Source of the DNA: Luteibacter sp. UNC138MFCol5.1
Lineage (GTDB): Bacteria > Pseudomonadota > Gammaproteobacteria > Xanthomonadales > Rhodanobacteraceae
Reading direction: 5' to 3'
Assembly (NCBI RefSeq): GCF_900110505.1
Contig: NZ_FODZ01000007.1
Coordinates: 2,499 to 63,354 of the forward strand
DNA length: 60,856 bases
The notes under the pieces were generated by a model. It saw only the letters and a list, made by a program, of their open reading frames with translations, had not been told where the DNA came from and did not search any database. The position numbers and the translations under genes are program-made. Shown piece by piece: positions 1-8,787 of the stretch. Within the stretch, counting starts at the first letter, position 1, and every line of letters starts with the position of its first letter.

Positions 1-51
1 CCTACCGAAGGGTGGGAGCCGATCGCATCGGCGATCCCGCGGCAGCGGGCA
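1..51. repeat. REP element, family B (partial at window edge)
   Basis: A copy of the window's second REP family. It consists of two adjacent small hairpins: GCCGAT-CGC-ATCGGC followed by CCCGC-GGCA-GCGGG. The same unit recurs near 4.4, 11.7, 14.2, 16.0 and 16.6-16.9 kb. It lies immediately upstream of the first gene and is open to translation, which creates a false N-terminal extension of that gene. Confidence 0.85.
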
Positions 52-134
52 CCCTCGCGAACACCACCAACCGAAGCGGGCAGCCGCCACTCGCATCGAG
101 TGACGGTTCACCCGCGCCATGCGACAGTCCGCAC

Positions 135-2249
135 ATGCGCACCTTCATCTTGCTCGTCATCGGCAGCTTCGTAGGCACCGCCCAGGCGAACGCGATCGAC
201 CTCGCGCGTCCCGACGCCACGCTGCGCGTCGCGACGACCAACGCGACGCTCGACCCCACGATCCGCAAGACCGCCACCGGCGAGCCTCTCGTCGCCGCCA
301 CCTTCAACCCGTCACCCAGCCCCGCGCTGACGCTCACGCCGGCGCAGGGCGCCTGGCACTGGCCCGCGAACGGCACGATGCGTCTGCGCGTGCAGAACGG
401 CATGCCGTGGCCCGTGACGCTGACGATCGACGTCGCATCCGACGACAAACACCTCACGGCGACCGTCGGCCTGCCACCGGGCCCGCCGCAGACGCTGTCG
501 CTTCCGCTGCACGCCACCTCGCCGCGCGCCTTCGGCATGCACGCCGGTCCGCCGATGCCATTCGACGACGGCACCACCCGGCGCCTCGTCGCCACCAACG
601 TCGACGGCGCCATCGACGCGAACGCGATCACGCGCGTGACGTTCTCCATGCCGCAGCCCGGCGCGCCGCAGACGCTGCTCTTCGGCACGCTCGACGACAT
701 CGCGGGCGACGACGATCTGCGCCGCGCATATACCGGCATCGTCGACCGCTACGGTCAGTTCACCCGCGCGACCTGGCCGGAGAAGATCGCCGACGACGCC
801 GCATTGAAACAGCGTGCGAACGCGGCGTCCGCCGCGACACCCGCGGCGAATCTCGATCGCTATGGCGGCCGCACCGACCTTCCCGCCATGCAGGCGACCG
901 GCTGGTTCCGCACCCAGAAGCAGGGCGATCGCTGGTGGCTCGTGACCCCCGAAGGCCATGCCTTCTTCTCACTCGGCGTCAACGCCGTGAACCTCACCGA
1001 CGGACGCACGTACGTGCAGGGCCGCGAGTTCATGTTCACCGCGCCGCCGAAAGCGGGCGCCCCGCATACCGGTAGTGCAGACAGCCGCAGCGACCAGGGC
1101 TCGCAACGCGACATCGGCATGAACCACGGCCTGTGGTGGGACATCTATGCCGCCAACGTCGCCCGTTCCCTCGGCGACGATGCGAACGCCGCGTGGCGTC
1201 GGCGCACGGTCGACCGCCTGAAGCGCTGGCGCTTCAACACGCTCGGCAACTGGAGCGATCCCGCGTTCGCCGGCGACCACCGCATCGCGTACACCGTGCC
1301 CATCCTGATCGTCGGCAGCTACAACACCGTCGCCACCGGCTTCGATTACTGGGGCCGCATGCCCGATCCCTTCGATCCGAAGTTCGCCGCGGCGACCGAC
1401 GCCGCCGTGGCGAAGGCGACGAAGGGCGTGCGCGACGATCCCTGGCTGCTCGGCTACTTCGCCGACAACGAACTCGCGTGGGCGGGGCAGGGGCCGCAAG
1501 GCCGCTGGGCGCTGGCGGCCGGAAGCCTCGCGCAGGGTCCGGAAAGCCCCGCGAAACAGGCCTTCCTCGCTTACCTGAAGAAAACCCATGGCGACGCGGC
1601 CGCCTTCGCGAAGGCGTGGGGCGTCGCGGTCACGTCGTGGGATCAGGTCGCGGCGAGCGGGTTCAAGGCGCCGGATCCGAACGAAGCACACCCGGCGATC
1701 GCGGCCGACGACATCGCCTTCCTGAAGCTCTACGCAGGGAAGTACTTCGAGACGGTCGCGACGTCACTGAAGAAGGCCGATCCGCATCACCTCTTTCTCG
1801 GCGGACGCCTCGCCGTGCGCACGCCCGAAGTGGAGGAAGCGAGCGCTCGGTATGCCGACGTCACCAGCATCAACACGTACACCGACGTGCCCGAACATGG
1901 CTTCGACATCGCCGCGTTCCGCCGCTACGACAAGCCCGCGATGATCACCGAGTTCCACTTCGGCTCGTCGGATCGCGGCCCGTTCGGCAACGGCGTCGCC
2001 GCGGTGGCCAGTGAAGAGGAGCGCGGCAAGGCCTATGCGCGCTTCGTCGATGCCGCCATGGCGTCGGGCATCCTCGTCGGCACGCACTGGTTCCAGTACG
2101 TCGATCAGCCGGTGACGGGGCGTGTGCTGGACGGCGAGAACGCGCACATCGGGCTGGTCGGCATCACCGACATTCCGTTCGAGGGTTTCACGCGCTCCGT
2201 GACCGACACCAACGCCCGCGCGGGCGGTGGGTCAGGCGGCGGCCGATAG
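135..2249 (+). CDS. secreted glycoside hydrolase, clan GH-A, beta-agarase/beta-galactosidase-like
   Basis: A 704-residue protein with an N-terminal signal peptide (MRTFILLVIGSFVGTAQA). An N-terminal beta-rich region of about 240 residues is followed by a (beta/alpha)8-type hydrolase domain that begins near the GWFRTQKQGDRWWLVTPEGH segment, which is typical of agarase-like enzymes. N445-E446 in GYFADNELAW looks like the clan GH-A acid/base motif, and E606 in ITEFHFG fits the nucleophile. The start at 135 is chosen because the signal peptide begins there; the open frame extends back to 12 only through a REP element. The C-terminus is a Gly/Ser-rich tail. The substrate cannot be fixed from sequence: agarase, galactosidase or another beta-glycosidase are all possible. 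It is monocistronic and its 3' end overlaps the convergent DUF2061 gene by 18 bp. Confidence 0.75.
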   Translation: MRTFILLVIGSFVGTAQANAIDLARPDATLRVATTNATLDPTIRKTATGEPLVAATFNPSPSPALTLTPAQGAWHWPANGTMRLRVQNGMPWPVTLTIDVASDDKHLTATVGLPPGPPQTLSLPLHATSPRAFGMHAGPPMPFDDGTTRRLVATNVDGAIDANAITRVTFSMPQPGAPQTLLFGTLDDIAGDDDLRRAYTGIVDRYGQFTRATWPEKIADDAALKQRANAASAATPAANLDRYGGRTDLPAMQATGWFRTQKQGDRWWLVTPEGHAFFSLGVNAVNLTDGRTYVQGREFMFTAPPKAGAPHTGSADSRSDQGSQRDIGMNHGLWWDIYAANVARSLGDDANAAWRRRTVDRLKRWRFNTLGNWSDPAFAGDHRIAYTVPILIVGSYNTVATGFDYWGRMPDPFDPKFAAATDAAVAKATKGVRDDPWLLGYFADNELAWAGQGPQGRWALAAGSLAQGPESPAKQAFLAYLKKTHGDAAAFAKAWGVAVTSWDQVAASGFKAPDPNEAHPAIAADDIAFLKLYAGKYFETVATSLKKADPHHLFLGGRLAVRTPEVEEASARYADVTSINTYTDVPEHGFDIAAFRRYDKPAMITEFHFGSSDRGPFGNGVAAVASEEERGKAYARFVDAAMASGILVGTHWFQYVDQPVTGRVLDGENAHIGLVGITDIPFEGFTRSVTDTNARAGGGSGGGR

Positions 2250-2414
2250 GCGAAGGCCGCCTTTGTCGCCGCGGGACATGTCCCGACCCAACGCGAACGC
2301 GATGGGCTCGGCGATGCCGACGATCGTGCTGATCGCGACGTTCTGGTTCACGGCGTAACTCATGGAAAACGCGATGCTGAAGTGCGTCGCGGCGAACTTG
2401 ATCTTGCGGGCCAT
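2232..2414 (-). CDS. DUF2061 family small membrane protein
   Basis: A 60-residue protein (ATG start). It opens MARKIKFAATHFSIAFSMSY and continues with an alternating hydrophobic stretch and the segment VGIAEPIAFALG. This matches the pattern of the short DUF2061 integral membrane proteins, in which an H-S-x-A-F helix is followed by a G-x-x-E-P motif. Function is unknown for the family. It is the last gene of a probable minus-strand run purC, Mpo1-like, membrane protein, DUF2061. Its 3' end overlaps the glycoside hydrolase gene tail to tail. Confidence 0.75.
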   Translation of the reverse strand: MARKIKFAATHFSIAFSMSYAVNQNVAISTIVGIAEPIAFALGRDMSRGDKGGLRLSAAA

Positions 2415-2504
2415 GGCGAGTCACCTCAATACGAATGACTCTCATTATGGGGTCGGCGTCCCCCGAGTCCAATGGTTCTTCCGAATGGTGCCGATAGTCC
2501 GGCG

Positions 2505-2915
2505 CTATCGGTGCAGCGCGGTGCCGCCGATCATGGCCACCACCATCACCAGGGCCACCACCATGCAGGCGCTGGTCGGCTTCACGCGGCGGGCGTCGAC
2601 GCGCGGCACGAGCCGCCAGATCAGCCAGACGCCGGCGAGCATGTCCAGCACCAGCGCGGCGCGCATCCAGGGCAGGGCGAAGACGGACTGGCCCACGGCC
2701 TGCCCATGCTGCGCGGCGATCACCAGACCGCCCGTGAGCACCGCCAGCAGCATCCACAGCAGGCTGGCCAGGTAGACACGGTTAAACACCACGGGCACCC
2801 GTTCGAGCCAGCGCAGGGCGAACCAGCCGATGACGGCGGGGACGACGGCGGCGGCGCTCGAATAGATCACCCACCAGATCGCGGCGGAAAGCAGGGTCAG
2901 GAGGGTCTGGGTCAC
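2505..2915 (-). CDS. four-helix integral membrane protein, unknown
   Basis: A 136-residue protein with a GTG start. It shows about four hydrophobic segments: residues 5-33, 43-68, a short segment near 83-102, and 115-133. No catalytic motif is visible. It begins 10 nt after the stop of the upstream Mpo1-like gene, which indicates co-transcription. I do not recognise the family; a general membrane protein role is all that can be claimed. Confidence 0.65.
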   Translation of the reverse strand: MTQTLLTLLSAAIWWVIYSSAAAVVPAVIGWFALRWLERVPVVFNRVYLASLLWMLLAVLTGGLVIAAQHGQAVGQSVFALPWMRAALVLDMLAGVWLIWRLVPRVDARRVKPTSACMVVALVMVVAMIGGTALHR

Positions 2916-2925
2916 GTCGGGTCGT

Positions 2926-3393
2926 TCAGTAGGACGGGCCGAACCGGCCGAGGGCCTTGCTCATCAGCCACGCGGGGCCGATCAGCAGGTACTGGAGGTC
3001 GGTGAGGAAGGAGGGCCGGCGGCCTTCGATCCGGTGCCCGATGAATTGCCCGATCCACGCCACCACGAACACCACGATGGCCAGCCAGAGCAGGCCGCCG
3101 CTGCCGATGGAGCGATAGAGCATGTCGGTGAACAGCGCCAGCACGATGAACGCCCCGGCCATGGCCAGGCCGATGCGCCGCGACAGGCGGAAATAGTAGA
3201 AGCAGAAGGCCAGGAACATGGCGAGCACGGCCCAGAACCCGGGCCGGCCGAGCCAGCCGGGCACGGGGATCAGCCAGACGAAGGCGACCACCGTCCAGGT
3301 GATCGCCGGCACGCAGATCCAGTGGATCAGGCGATTGGTGGCGTTCTGGTGGTCGCGGCTGTAGTTGCCGAACCAGGTGGCTGCGTCGCGCAT
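2926..3393 (-). CDS. Mpo1/YGL010W-like (DUF962) membrane protein
   Basis: A 155-residue polytopic membrane protein. The N-terminus carries the family hallmark: an N-Y-x-x-x-H-x-N...N-x-x-I-H-W-I-C-V-P segment near residues 9-28, resembling the YGL010W/Mpo1 family, whose yeast member is an Fe(II)-dependent dioxygenase of 2-hydroxy fatty acids. Four hydrophobic helices follow, and the C-terminus has the usual RxPSFLTDLQYLLIGPAW pattern. The ATG at 3393 is preceded by a strong GGAGGGG ribosome site. The open frame runs further upstream through purC in another frame, but that extension has no support. The enzymatic role here is inferred from the family only. Confidence 0.8.
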   Translation of the reverse strand: MRDAATWFGNYSRDHQNATNRLIHWICVPAITWTVVAFVWLIPVPGWLGRPGFWAVLAMFLAFCFYYFRLSRRIGLAMAGAFIVLALFTDMLYRSIGSGGLLWLAIVVFVVAWIGQFIGHRIEGRRPSFLTDLQYLLIGPAWLMSKALGRFGPSY

Positions 3394-3428
3394 GGCTTCC
3401 CCTCCGTGCTGCCTTCGTTCCGCCAAGC

Positions 3429-4325
3429 TTAGTCCAGTCGGATGCCGGCCAGCTTGTCGAGCGCCTCGGCGTACTTCTCGGCGGTGCCGCCGATGACGTC
3501 GGCGGGCACCTTCGGCGCGGGCGGCGTCTTGTTCCAGCCGATCTGCTCCAGGTAATCGCGGACGAACTGCTTGTCGTAGCTGGGCGGGCTGATGCCCACC
3601 TGGTAGTCGTCGGCGGGCCAGAACCGTGAGGAATCCGGGGTGAGCATCTCGTCCATGATGTGCAGCACGCCGTTCTCGTCCGTGCCGAATTCGAACTTGG
3701 TGTCCGCAACGATGATGCCGCGCTTCGCCGCGTATTCCGCCGCGAAGCGGTAGATCTCGAGCGTGGCGTCGCGCACGGCGTTCGCCAGATCGGCGCCCAC
3801 GGCCGCCACCACGCTGTCGAAGCTCACGTTCTCGTCGTGGTCGCCCACGGCCGCCTTCGTCGACGGCGTGAAGATCGGCTCCGGCAGCTTTTCCGCCTGC
3901 TGCAGACCGGGCGGCAGCGTGATGCCGCAGAGCGCGCCGGTGGCCTGGTAGTCCTTCCAGCCCGAACCGATGAGGTAGCCGCGCGCGATGGCTTCCACCG
4001 GCACCGGCTTGAGACGTTTCGTGATCACGGCGCGCTTCGCGTACAGCGCCGGGTCGACGCCCGCGGGAAGCACCAAGGCCACGTCCTCGCCCGTCAGATG
4101 GTTCGGGATGATGTGCTTCGTCTTGTCGAACCAGAAGTTGGAGATCTGCGTCAGCATCTCGCCCTTGCCCGGAATCGGATCGGGCAGCACCACGTCGAAC
4201 GCCGACAGCCGGTCCGTCGCCACCATCAGCAGGCGGTTGCCGGGCAGGGCGTAGACGTCGCGCACCTTGCCGCGGTGGATGAGCTCCAGGCCCGGCAGGT
4301 CGGATTGCGAAAGGGTGGTGGGCAC
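3429..4325 (-). CDS. purC: phosphoribosylaminoimidazole-succinocarboxamide synthase (SAICAR synthetase)
   Basis: A 298-residue cytosolic enzyme of de novo purine synthesis that joins aspartate to CAIR using ATP. The N-terminal ATP-binding portion shows the conserved [11 protein letters not shown] strand-loop, and [19 protein letters not shown] and the [17 protein letters not shown] signature follow. The metal/substrate motif DTKFEFG is present near residue 200. The length fits the longer monofunctional PurC type. The start is GTG at 4325 with a GGAG box upstream. It is the first gene of a probable minus-strand operon with small membrane proteins; no PurR site is obvious. Confidence 0.95.
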   Translation of the reverse strand: MPTTLSQSDLPGLELIHRGKVRDVYALPGNRLLMVATDRLSAFDVVLPDPIPGKGEMLTQISNFWFDKTKHIIPNHLTGEDVALVLPAGVDPALYAKRAVITKRLKPVPVEAIARGYLIGSGWKDYQATGALCGITLPPGLQQAEKLPEPIFTPSTKAAVGDHDENVSFDSVVAAVGADLANAVRDATLEIYRFAAEYAAKRGIIVADTKFEFGTDENGVLHIMDEMLTPDSSRFWPADDYQVGISPPSYDKQFVRDYLEQIGWNKTPPAPKVPADVIGGTAEKYAEALDKLAGIRLD

Positions 4326-4393
4326 GGCAAAGCTCCGGTGAGGCGGGGAATCCGCCCATTGTAGCGGTGTCGCCGCGAACGGTCGGCGTCCCG

Positions 4394-4443
4394 CCTACCG
4401 AAGGGTGGGAGCCGATCGTATCGGCGATCCCGCGCCAGCGGGC
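4394..4443. repeat. REP element, family B
   Basis: A single copy of the double-hairpin REP (GCCGATCGTATCGGC plus the CCCGC...GCGGG stem). One base change lies in the loop of the first hairpin. It sits between the divergent purC and cytochrome c genes. Confidence 0.8.
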
Positions 4444-4495
4444 CCAGGCTCACCACCCTGCTAGAATTCCCGATCAACGCCCCCATAGCTCGCCC

Positions 4496-4807
4496 ATGCG
4501 CATCCTCACGACCGCGGCAATCGCCCTGGCCCTTTCCGTCCCTGTCCTCGCCGCACCGCCTGCGAAGCCGGCGCGCCTCGGACTGTGCGCGGCCTGCCAC
4601 GGCGAGGACGGCGTGGCGAAGATCCCCGGCGCGCCCAACCTCGCCGGGCAGAAACTCGACTACCTGCGCGAAGCGCTGCGCCAGTATCGCGACGGCCGCC
4701 GCGACATCCCCGTGATGCGCGCGGCGACCGGACCCCTCACCGACGCGGAGCTCGACCAGCTCGCCCAGTGGTACTCCGCCCTGACCCCGCCCCGGGCCGC
4801 CCCATGA
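4496..4807 (+). CDS. periplasmic class I cytochrome c
   Basis: A 103-residue protein with a Sec signal peptide ending near VLAAPPAKPA and a single heme-binding CAACH motif around residue 32. The downstream pattern GxPNLAGQKLDYLREALRQY is typical of cytochrome c553/c4-like domains, and a distal methionine ligand candidate is the M of DIPVMRAATGPLTD. The protein is short, with one heme domain, so it is a small electron carrier rather than diheme c4. The stop overlaps the ATG of the next gene (ATGA), so translation is probably coupled to djlA. Confidence 0.85.
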   Translation: MRILTTAAIALALSVPVLAAPPAKPARLGLCAACHGEDGVAKIPGAPNLAGQKLDYLREALRQYRDGRRDIPVMRAATGPLTDAELDQLAQWYSALTPPRAAP

Positions 4808-5610
4808 ATTTCACCGCCACACTCATCGGCGCCGTCATCGGCATGTCGGTGACGCACAACCTGCTCGGCGCGCTCGTCGGCGGCATCCTCGGCTTCATGT
4901 TCGACGCCAGCCGTCAGCAGCGCCAGCGCACCCCGACCCAGGGCGGCTACGTCGCGCCGCTGTTCGCGTTGATCGGCGCGGTCGCCAAGGCCGACGGCCG
5001 CGTGTCCGAAGCCGAGATCGCCATCGCCGAACGGCTCATGGCGCGCATGGGCCTCGACCAGGATGCCCGCCGCGTCGCTATCGAAGCGTTCAACGAAGGC
5101 AAGCAGCCCGAATTCGACGCCGCGGCCGTGATCGACGAACTGCGCCAGTGGGTCGGCCACCGTCGCGATCACGCGTTCCCCGTGATCGACGTGGTGATCG
5201 AGACGGTGCTCGCCGAAGGCCAGCCGTCCCCGGAGAAGATGGCCATCCTGCGCCAGCTCGCCTTCGCGCTGCGCGTCAGCGACATGGAGCTGATGGCGCT
5301 CATGGCGATGAAGGGCTACGCCTGGAACGCCAGCGCCGGTGGCCGCTCCTACGGTGGCGGCCGCGCGAATGGCGGCGGCTACGTGCCCCCGCAGCGCAAC
5401 CCGCAGGGCCCCGATCCCTACGCCGTGCTCGGCATCCAGCGCGATGCCGACGACCGCGCCATCAAGCGCGCGTACCGCAAGCTCATCTCCGAACACCACC
5501 CCGACCGCCTCGGCGATCTGCCCGAAGACATGCGCCGCCGCGCCGAAGCCCGCGCCAGCGAAATCAACGCGGCCTACGAGCGCGTCAAGGCGGAGAGAGG
5601 CTTCAAGTAG
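4804..5610 (+). CDS. djlA: DnaJ-like co-chaperone DjlA
   Basis: A 268-residue membrane-anchored co-chaperone. An N-terminal hydrophobic Gly-rich helix (about residues 1-30) is followed by a TerB-like helical domain (about 50-155; pattern [19 protein letters not shown]) and a Gly-rich linker. A C-terminal J domain begins at [14 protein letters not shown] and contains the HPD tripeptide required to stimulate DnaK ATPase. This order is diagnostic for DjlA. The start ATG overlaps the cytochrome c stop codon, and longer upstream extensions are in the shadow of that gene. Confidence 0.92.
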   Translation: MNFTATLIGAVIGMSVTHNLLGALVGGILGFMFDASRQQRQRTPTQGGYVAPLFALIGAVAKADGRVSEAEIAIAERLMARMGLDQDARRVAIEAFNEGKQPEFDAAAVIDELRQWVGHRRDHAFPVIDVVIETVLAEGQPSPEKMAILRQLAFALRVSDMELMALMAMKGYAWNASAGGRSYGGGRANGGGYVPPQRNPQGPDPYAVLGIQRDADDRAIKRAYRKLISEHHPDRLGDLPEDMRRRAEARASEINAAYERVKAERGFK

Positions 5611-5676
5611 GAGCGCGCCCTGCGCGCGACAGCTTTTGAGGCCGAGTGCAACAGGGCCCAGGCTCGCGCGCGCGGA
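5609..5676. repeat. REP element, family A (degenerate pair)
   Basis: Begins TAGGAGCGCGCCCTGCGCGC, the window's main REP unit with a GCGCG-CCCTG-CGCGC hairpin. A degraded inverted half follows. It lies between djlA and rpe. Confidence 0.8.
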
Positions 5677-5776
5677 CGCGCTAATACGAAAGAGGCCGCG
5701 GCGACCGATTCGTCCGCGTCGACAGCCGCCCGACGCGTTACCCTTAATGTTCCGCCGCCCGAACCCGGTACCCACC

Positions 5777-6454
5777 ATGGCCAAGCAGTCCCCCGTCATC
5801 GCCCCGTCCATCCTCTCCGCCGATTTCGCCCGCCTCGGCGAATCCACGCGCAAGGTGCTCGACGCCGGCGCGCAGTGGGTGCACTTCGACGTGATGGACA
5901 ACCACTACGTGCCCAACCTCACCATCGGTCCGATGGTGCTCAAGGCATTGCGCGACTTCGGCATCACCGAGCACATCGACGTGCACCTGATGGTCAAGCC
6001 GGTGGACCGCATCGTTCCGGACTTCGCGAAGGCGGGCGCCCGCAGCATCAGCTTCCACCCGGAAGCCACCGAACACGTCGACCGCACCATCCAGCTGATC
6101 AAGGACGAAGGCTGCGAGGCCGGCCTCGTGTTCAACCCGGCCACGCCGCTCTCGTGGCTCGACTACGTGATGGACAAGATCGACATGGTGCTCATCATGT
6201 CGGTGAATCCGGGCTTCGGCGGGCAGAAGTTCATCCCGACCGCGATCGACAAGATCCGCCACGTCCGCGAGCGCATCGACGCCAGCGGCCGCGACATCCG
6301 CCTCGAAGTGGATGGCGGCGTGAACGCCGACAACATCGGCCAGATCGCCGCCGCGGGCGCCGACACCTTCGTCGCCGGCTCCGCCATCTTCGGCGCCCCC
6401 GACTACGCGGACGTCATCCGCCGCATGCACGCCGCGATCGAAAAGAACTCCTGA
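5777..6454 (+). CDS. rpe: ribulose-phosphate 3-epimerase
   Basis: A 225-residue TIM-barrel enzyme that interconverts ribulose 5-phosphate and xylulose 5-phosphate in the pentose phosphate pathway. Conserved elements are [14 protein letters not shown] at the N-terminus, the metal-ligand motif HFDVMD, HLMV, the [10 protein letters not shown] loop, and the second acid in LEVDGGVN. The phosphate-binding [10 protein letters not shown] lies near the end. The ATG at 5777 opens [11 protein letters not shown] and gives the usual family length; the frame is open further upstream but only as a shadow of djlA and a REP. Confidence 0.96.
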   Translation: MAKQSPVIAPSILSADFARLGESTRKVLDAGAQWVHFDVMDNHYVPNLTIGPMVLKALRDFGITEHIDVHLMVKPVDRIVPDFAKAGARSISFHPEATEHVDRTIQLIKDEGCEAGLVFNPATPLSWLDYVMDKIDMVLIMSVNPGFGGQKFIPTAIDKIRHVRERIDASGRDIRLEVDGGVNADNIGQIAAAGADTFVAGSAIFGAPDYADVIRRMHAAIEKNS

Positions 6455-6593
6455 CGCAGTCTCAAGGCCGCGCGCGGCAGGCCCCGATGCTCTGCCGCCG
6501 CCACCCGCCAGCTAAACAAGATTTCACGAGCAAAAAGCAAACTCTGTAGTACTGTAAACTCTGCTCTCGGGTGAGCCCATGGAGGATACGCTG

Positions 6594-7343
6594 ATGAAGT
6601 CGTCGTCCGTTCTTGCCTTGCTCCTCGTTCTGGCCACGCCGATGGCGGCCCTCGCCGGACAGCGTCCGCAGCCCTTGCCCGATCAGAAAGACGTCGTCGC
6701 GAAATCGCTGATGCCGTGCCCCGGCGGACTCGAGCGCTTCCTCCCGGGCGATTACTACTTCTGCTCCGCGGCTCGCAGCTACTGGAGCGGGCACGAAGGC
6801 CTCGCCCGCGAAAGCCTCAAGGATGCCGCGCGCTGGGCCAGCAAGCCCGCGCAGTACGCGCTCGGCGTCATGTACTTCAACGGCGACCACGCGCAGCGCA
6901 ACCGTCCGCTCGGACTCGCCTGGCTGGCGCTCGCGGCGGAGCGTCACGATCCGTCCTACGAGCCCGCGTTCATCTCCGCCTTCCAGCAGGTCACGCCCGA
7001 AGAGCGTGCGCAGGCCAATGCGTACTGGCAGGAGCTGAAGGAAACCTACGCGGACGCCGTCGCCGCTCCCCGCGCGGAGCGCCGCTTCGATCGCGAGTAC
7101 CAGCAGATCGCCTGGGCCACCAACTTCGGCGGCAGCGTCTTCATCGACGGCGTGACGATCCCCTACGGTTACGGCTTCGCCGAGGACGCACCGTTGCAGA
7201 GCGGCTTCTCGCTCGGCCGCCTGCTGCAGAGTCAGAAGGCCATCTACTTCTACGGCTACAACAGCCACGTCTTCGTGGGCGACGCCGAACTCGTACCCAT
7301 CGGCACCATCGCGGCCCGCACGCCGAAACCCTCCAGCGACTGA
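6594..7343 (+). CDS. secreted Sel1-repeat-like protein (paralog 1)
   Basis: A 249-residue exported protein with a signal peptide (KSSSVLALLLVLATPMAALAG). Around residues 60-110 it has a Sel1/TPR-like alpha-helical pair, AARWASKPAQYALGVMYFNGD followed by RPLGLAWLALAAERHDP. A Cys pair occurs near C-P-G-G...FCSAA. The ATG at 6594 is preferred because GGAGG lies 9-13 nt upstream; an ATG at 6579 is in frame but overlaps that site. The next gene is a clear paralog of equal size. The role is unknown; Sel1-like repeats usually mediate protein contacts. Confidence 0.7.
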   Translation: MKSSSVLALLLVLATPMAALAGQRPQPLPDQKDVVAKSLMPCPGGLERFLPGDYYFCSAARSYWSGHEGLARESLKDAARWASKPAQYALGVMYFNGDHAQRNRPLGLAWLALAAERHDPSYEPAFISAFQQVTPEERAQANAYWQELKETYADAVAAPRAERRFDREYQQIAWATNFGGSVFIDGVTIPYGYGFAEDAPLQSGFSLGRLLQSQKAIYFYGYNSHVFVGDAELVPIGTIAARTPKPSSD

Positions 7344-7347
7344 CCCG

Positions 7348-7398
7348 GTAGGAGCGCGCCCTGCGCGGGACATCTTCTCGCGAGGAGCCGCCTCCTAC
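7348..7398. repeat. REP element, family A, short inverted pair
   Basis: GTAGGAGCGCGCCCTGCGCG faces a short inverted end CCTCCTACC at 7391-7398. This collapsed REPIN lies between the two Sel1-like paralogs and may serve as a 3' stem-loop for the first. Confidence 0.75.
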
Positions 7399-7434
7399 CC
7401 ACCCACGGAAACACGACCACGGGAGAAGGACATC

Positions 7435-8199
7435 ATGTCGGTAAGGCGTATCGCGTTATCCCTGCTCTGCACCGTCTTCGCCGCTGGCGCGATCGCCGGC
7501 GAGGCATCTCCCTCGAATCCCAAGGACGTGATCCGCCAGACCGTGCGTTACTGCGCCACCGGCCTCGAGCGGCTCCTCCCGGGTGAATACTATTTCTGCG
7601 CCGCGGTCCGCGATTTCGGCAAAGGCCACAACAACCTCGCCGCCGAGCGCCTGCGCGACGCTGCCTACTGGGCCAGCAAACCGGCGCAGTACATCCTGGG
7701 CCTCATGTACTACAACGGCGACGAGGGCAGGGTGAACCGTCCGCTCGGCATCGCCTGGCTCGCCATCGCGGCCGAGCGCCACGATCCGACGTACGAAGCA
7801 GCCTTCGCCCGCGCGTATCTCGAAAGCACGGCCGAGGAACGCGCCCAGGCGAACGTGTACTGGAAGGATCTGCGCGAAAACTACGCCGACACCAGCGCGG
7901 GCGTCCGCGCCCACCGTCGTTACCAGTCGGAGATGCGCATGATCGAGGCCGCCTCGTTCTTCGGCGGCTCCGTCTTCATCGCGGGCCTCACCCCGCCAGG
8001 CGACCCGACCGGCCAGTTCGGGGACGGCACCGACACCTCGCGCATCGGCGGTGTCTCGGGCTACTCCGTCGGGAAGATGATCAAGAACGACGCCGACGAG
8101 TACTTCCGCGGCATGGTCGGCACGGTGACGGTCGGCGAGGTGCAGCCGGGCTACGTGGCGATCGGCCAGGTGGCAGGTGCGGTCAGGGCGCCGCGGTGA
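7435..8199 (+). CDS. secreted Sel1-repeat-like protein (paralog 2)
   Basis: A 254-residue paralog of the preceding gene. It has a signal peptide ending near AGAIAGEASP, the same RYCATGLERLLPGEYYFCAAV block with two cysteines, the Sel1-like AAYWASKPAQYILGLMYYNGD repeat, and a RPLGIAWLAIAAERHDP helix. The C-terminal third diverges more than the rest. The tandem arrangement indicates local duplication with a REP element between copies. The ATG at 7435 is preceded by GGAGAAGGACATC. Function is not known. Confidence 0.7.
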   Translation: MSVRRIALSLLCTVFAAGAIAGEASPSNPKDVIRQTVRYCATGLERLLPGEYYFCAAVRDFGKGHNNLAAERLRDAAYWASKPAQYILGLMYYNGDEGRVNRPLGIAWLAIAAERHDPTYEAAFARAYLESTAEERAQANVYWKDLRENYADTSAGVRAHRRYQSEMRMIEAASFFGGSVFIAGLTPPGDPTGQFGDGTDTSRIGGVSGYSVGKMIKNDADEYFRGMVGTVTVGEVQPGYVAIGQVAGAVRAPR

Positions 8200-8213
8200 C
8201 GCGCGACAAAAAG

Positions 8214-8239
8214 CTCCCCCGGCCAGGCGGCTGGGGGAG
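8214..8239 (-). terminator. rho-independent terminator of the micro-gene operon
   Basis: The stem CTCCCCC/GGGGGAG has an inner GCC/GGC pairing. Read on the minus strand, the hairpin is followed directly by CTTTTTGTCG, a classical U tract. It therefore terminates the two small minus-strand genes at 8287-8532. It may also act as a stem-loop for the plus-strand gene ending at 8199. Confidence 0.8.
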
Positions 8240-8286
8240 TGAAGGGAGGCTCCGTCAGGAGCGTCTCAGGGGGAAAGGGTGACCGG

Positions 8287-8406
8287 TCAGACCGGCTGCC
8301 AGTTCGGGTCGGGTTCCGCCGCCCCGGCGACTGGCGCGCTTCCGTGCGCGCCAGCCGCGCCATGACCTTCCATGGCCGGTTCCACGAAGTCGTCGAAGAG
8401 ATCCAT
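8287..8406 (-). CDS. 39-residue small protein, unknown
   Basis: A short gene whose product begins MDLFDDFVEPAMEGHGAAGA and ends EPDPNWQPV. It is acidic, Ala/Gly/Pro-rich and has no hydrophobic segment. It is supported by an excellent ribosome site (GGAGGAAGCTC before the ATG), by a similar site on the upstream neighbour 12 nt away, and by a perfect terminator 47 nt downstream. I do not recognise the family. A peptide precursor or a small regulator are both possible. Confidence 0.6.
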   Translation of the reverse strand: MDLFDDFVEPAMEGHGAAGAHGSAPVAGAAEPDPNWQPV

Positions 8407-8418
8407 GAGCTTCCTCCG

Positions 8419-8532
8419 TCAATGCATGCCGAAGAGCAGGCCAAGAGCCAGGGCGCCAAGGGCGAGGGCCACGCGCAGGGGCTCGAAGTCGCGATCGAGT
8501 TCGGTGTTGTCGGCGTCGGGTTTGGTCTTCAT
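8419..8532 (-). CDS. 37-residue single-helix membrane microprotein
   Basis: The product begins MKTKPDADNTELDRDFEPLR, a charged cytosolic-looking leader, and ends in one hydrophobic helix (VALALGALALGLLFGMH). The ATG at 8532 is preceded by GGAGGAGAACCC, a strong ribosome site. It is 12 nt upstream of the 39-residue gene and shares its terminator, so the two form a mini-operon transcribed away from the two-component system at 8788. Longer starts at 8616 lack a ribosome site. Function unknown. Confidence 0.6.
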   Translation of the reverse strand: MKTKPDADNTELDRDFEPLRVALALGALALGLLFGMH

Positions 8533-8787
8533 GGGTTCTCCTCCGGCGCCGGTCGGTGCGCCGTCATGGACAGTTGAACGCCGATGACGGCGGCAGGAAC
8601 GTCCCCTGTAGGGCATTCCGCAGACGGTTTATGGCAAATGGATGGCAAAGTTTTCGTGACGTGGCGGACGCGGCCCGGACCCGGCGCGCCACGGGGCGAA
8701 ACGCGGGCAAATCGGGCACGGGCCTTGCAGATGGGGCGGCCGCATAGCACCCTGCGCGCAGTCCGATCCACTCACCGGAAGCGCCCC

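Noticed and set aside
12-134. N-terminal extension of the glycoside hydrolase
   Set aside because: It encodes REP sequence and hides a signal peptide that begins at 135.
4585-4803. Longer start for djlA inside the cytochrome c gene
   Set aside because: The ATG overlapping the upstream stop gives the expected N-terminal membrane helix; the longer form is a frame shadow.
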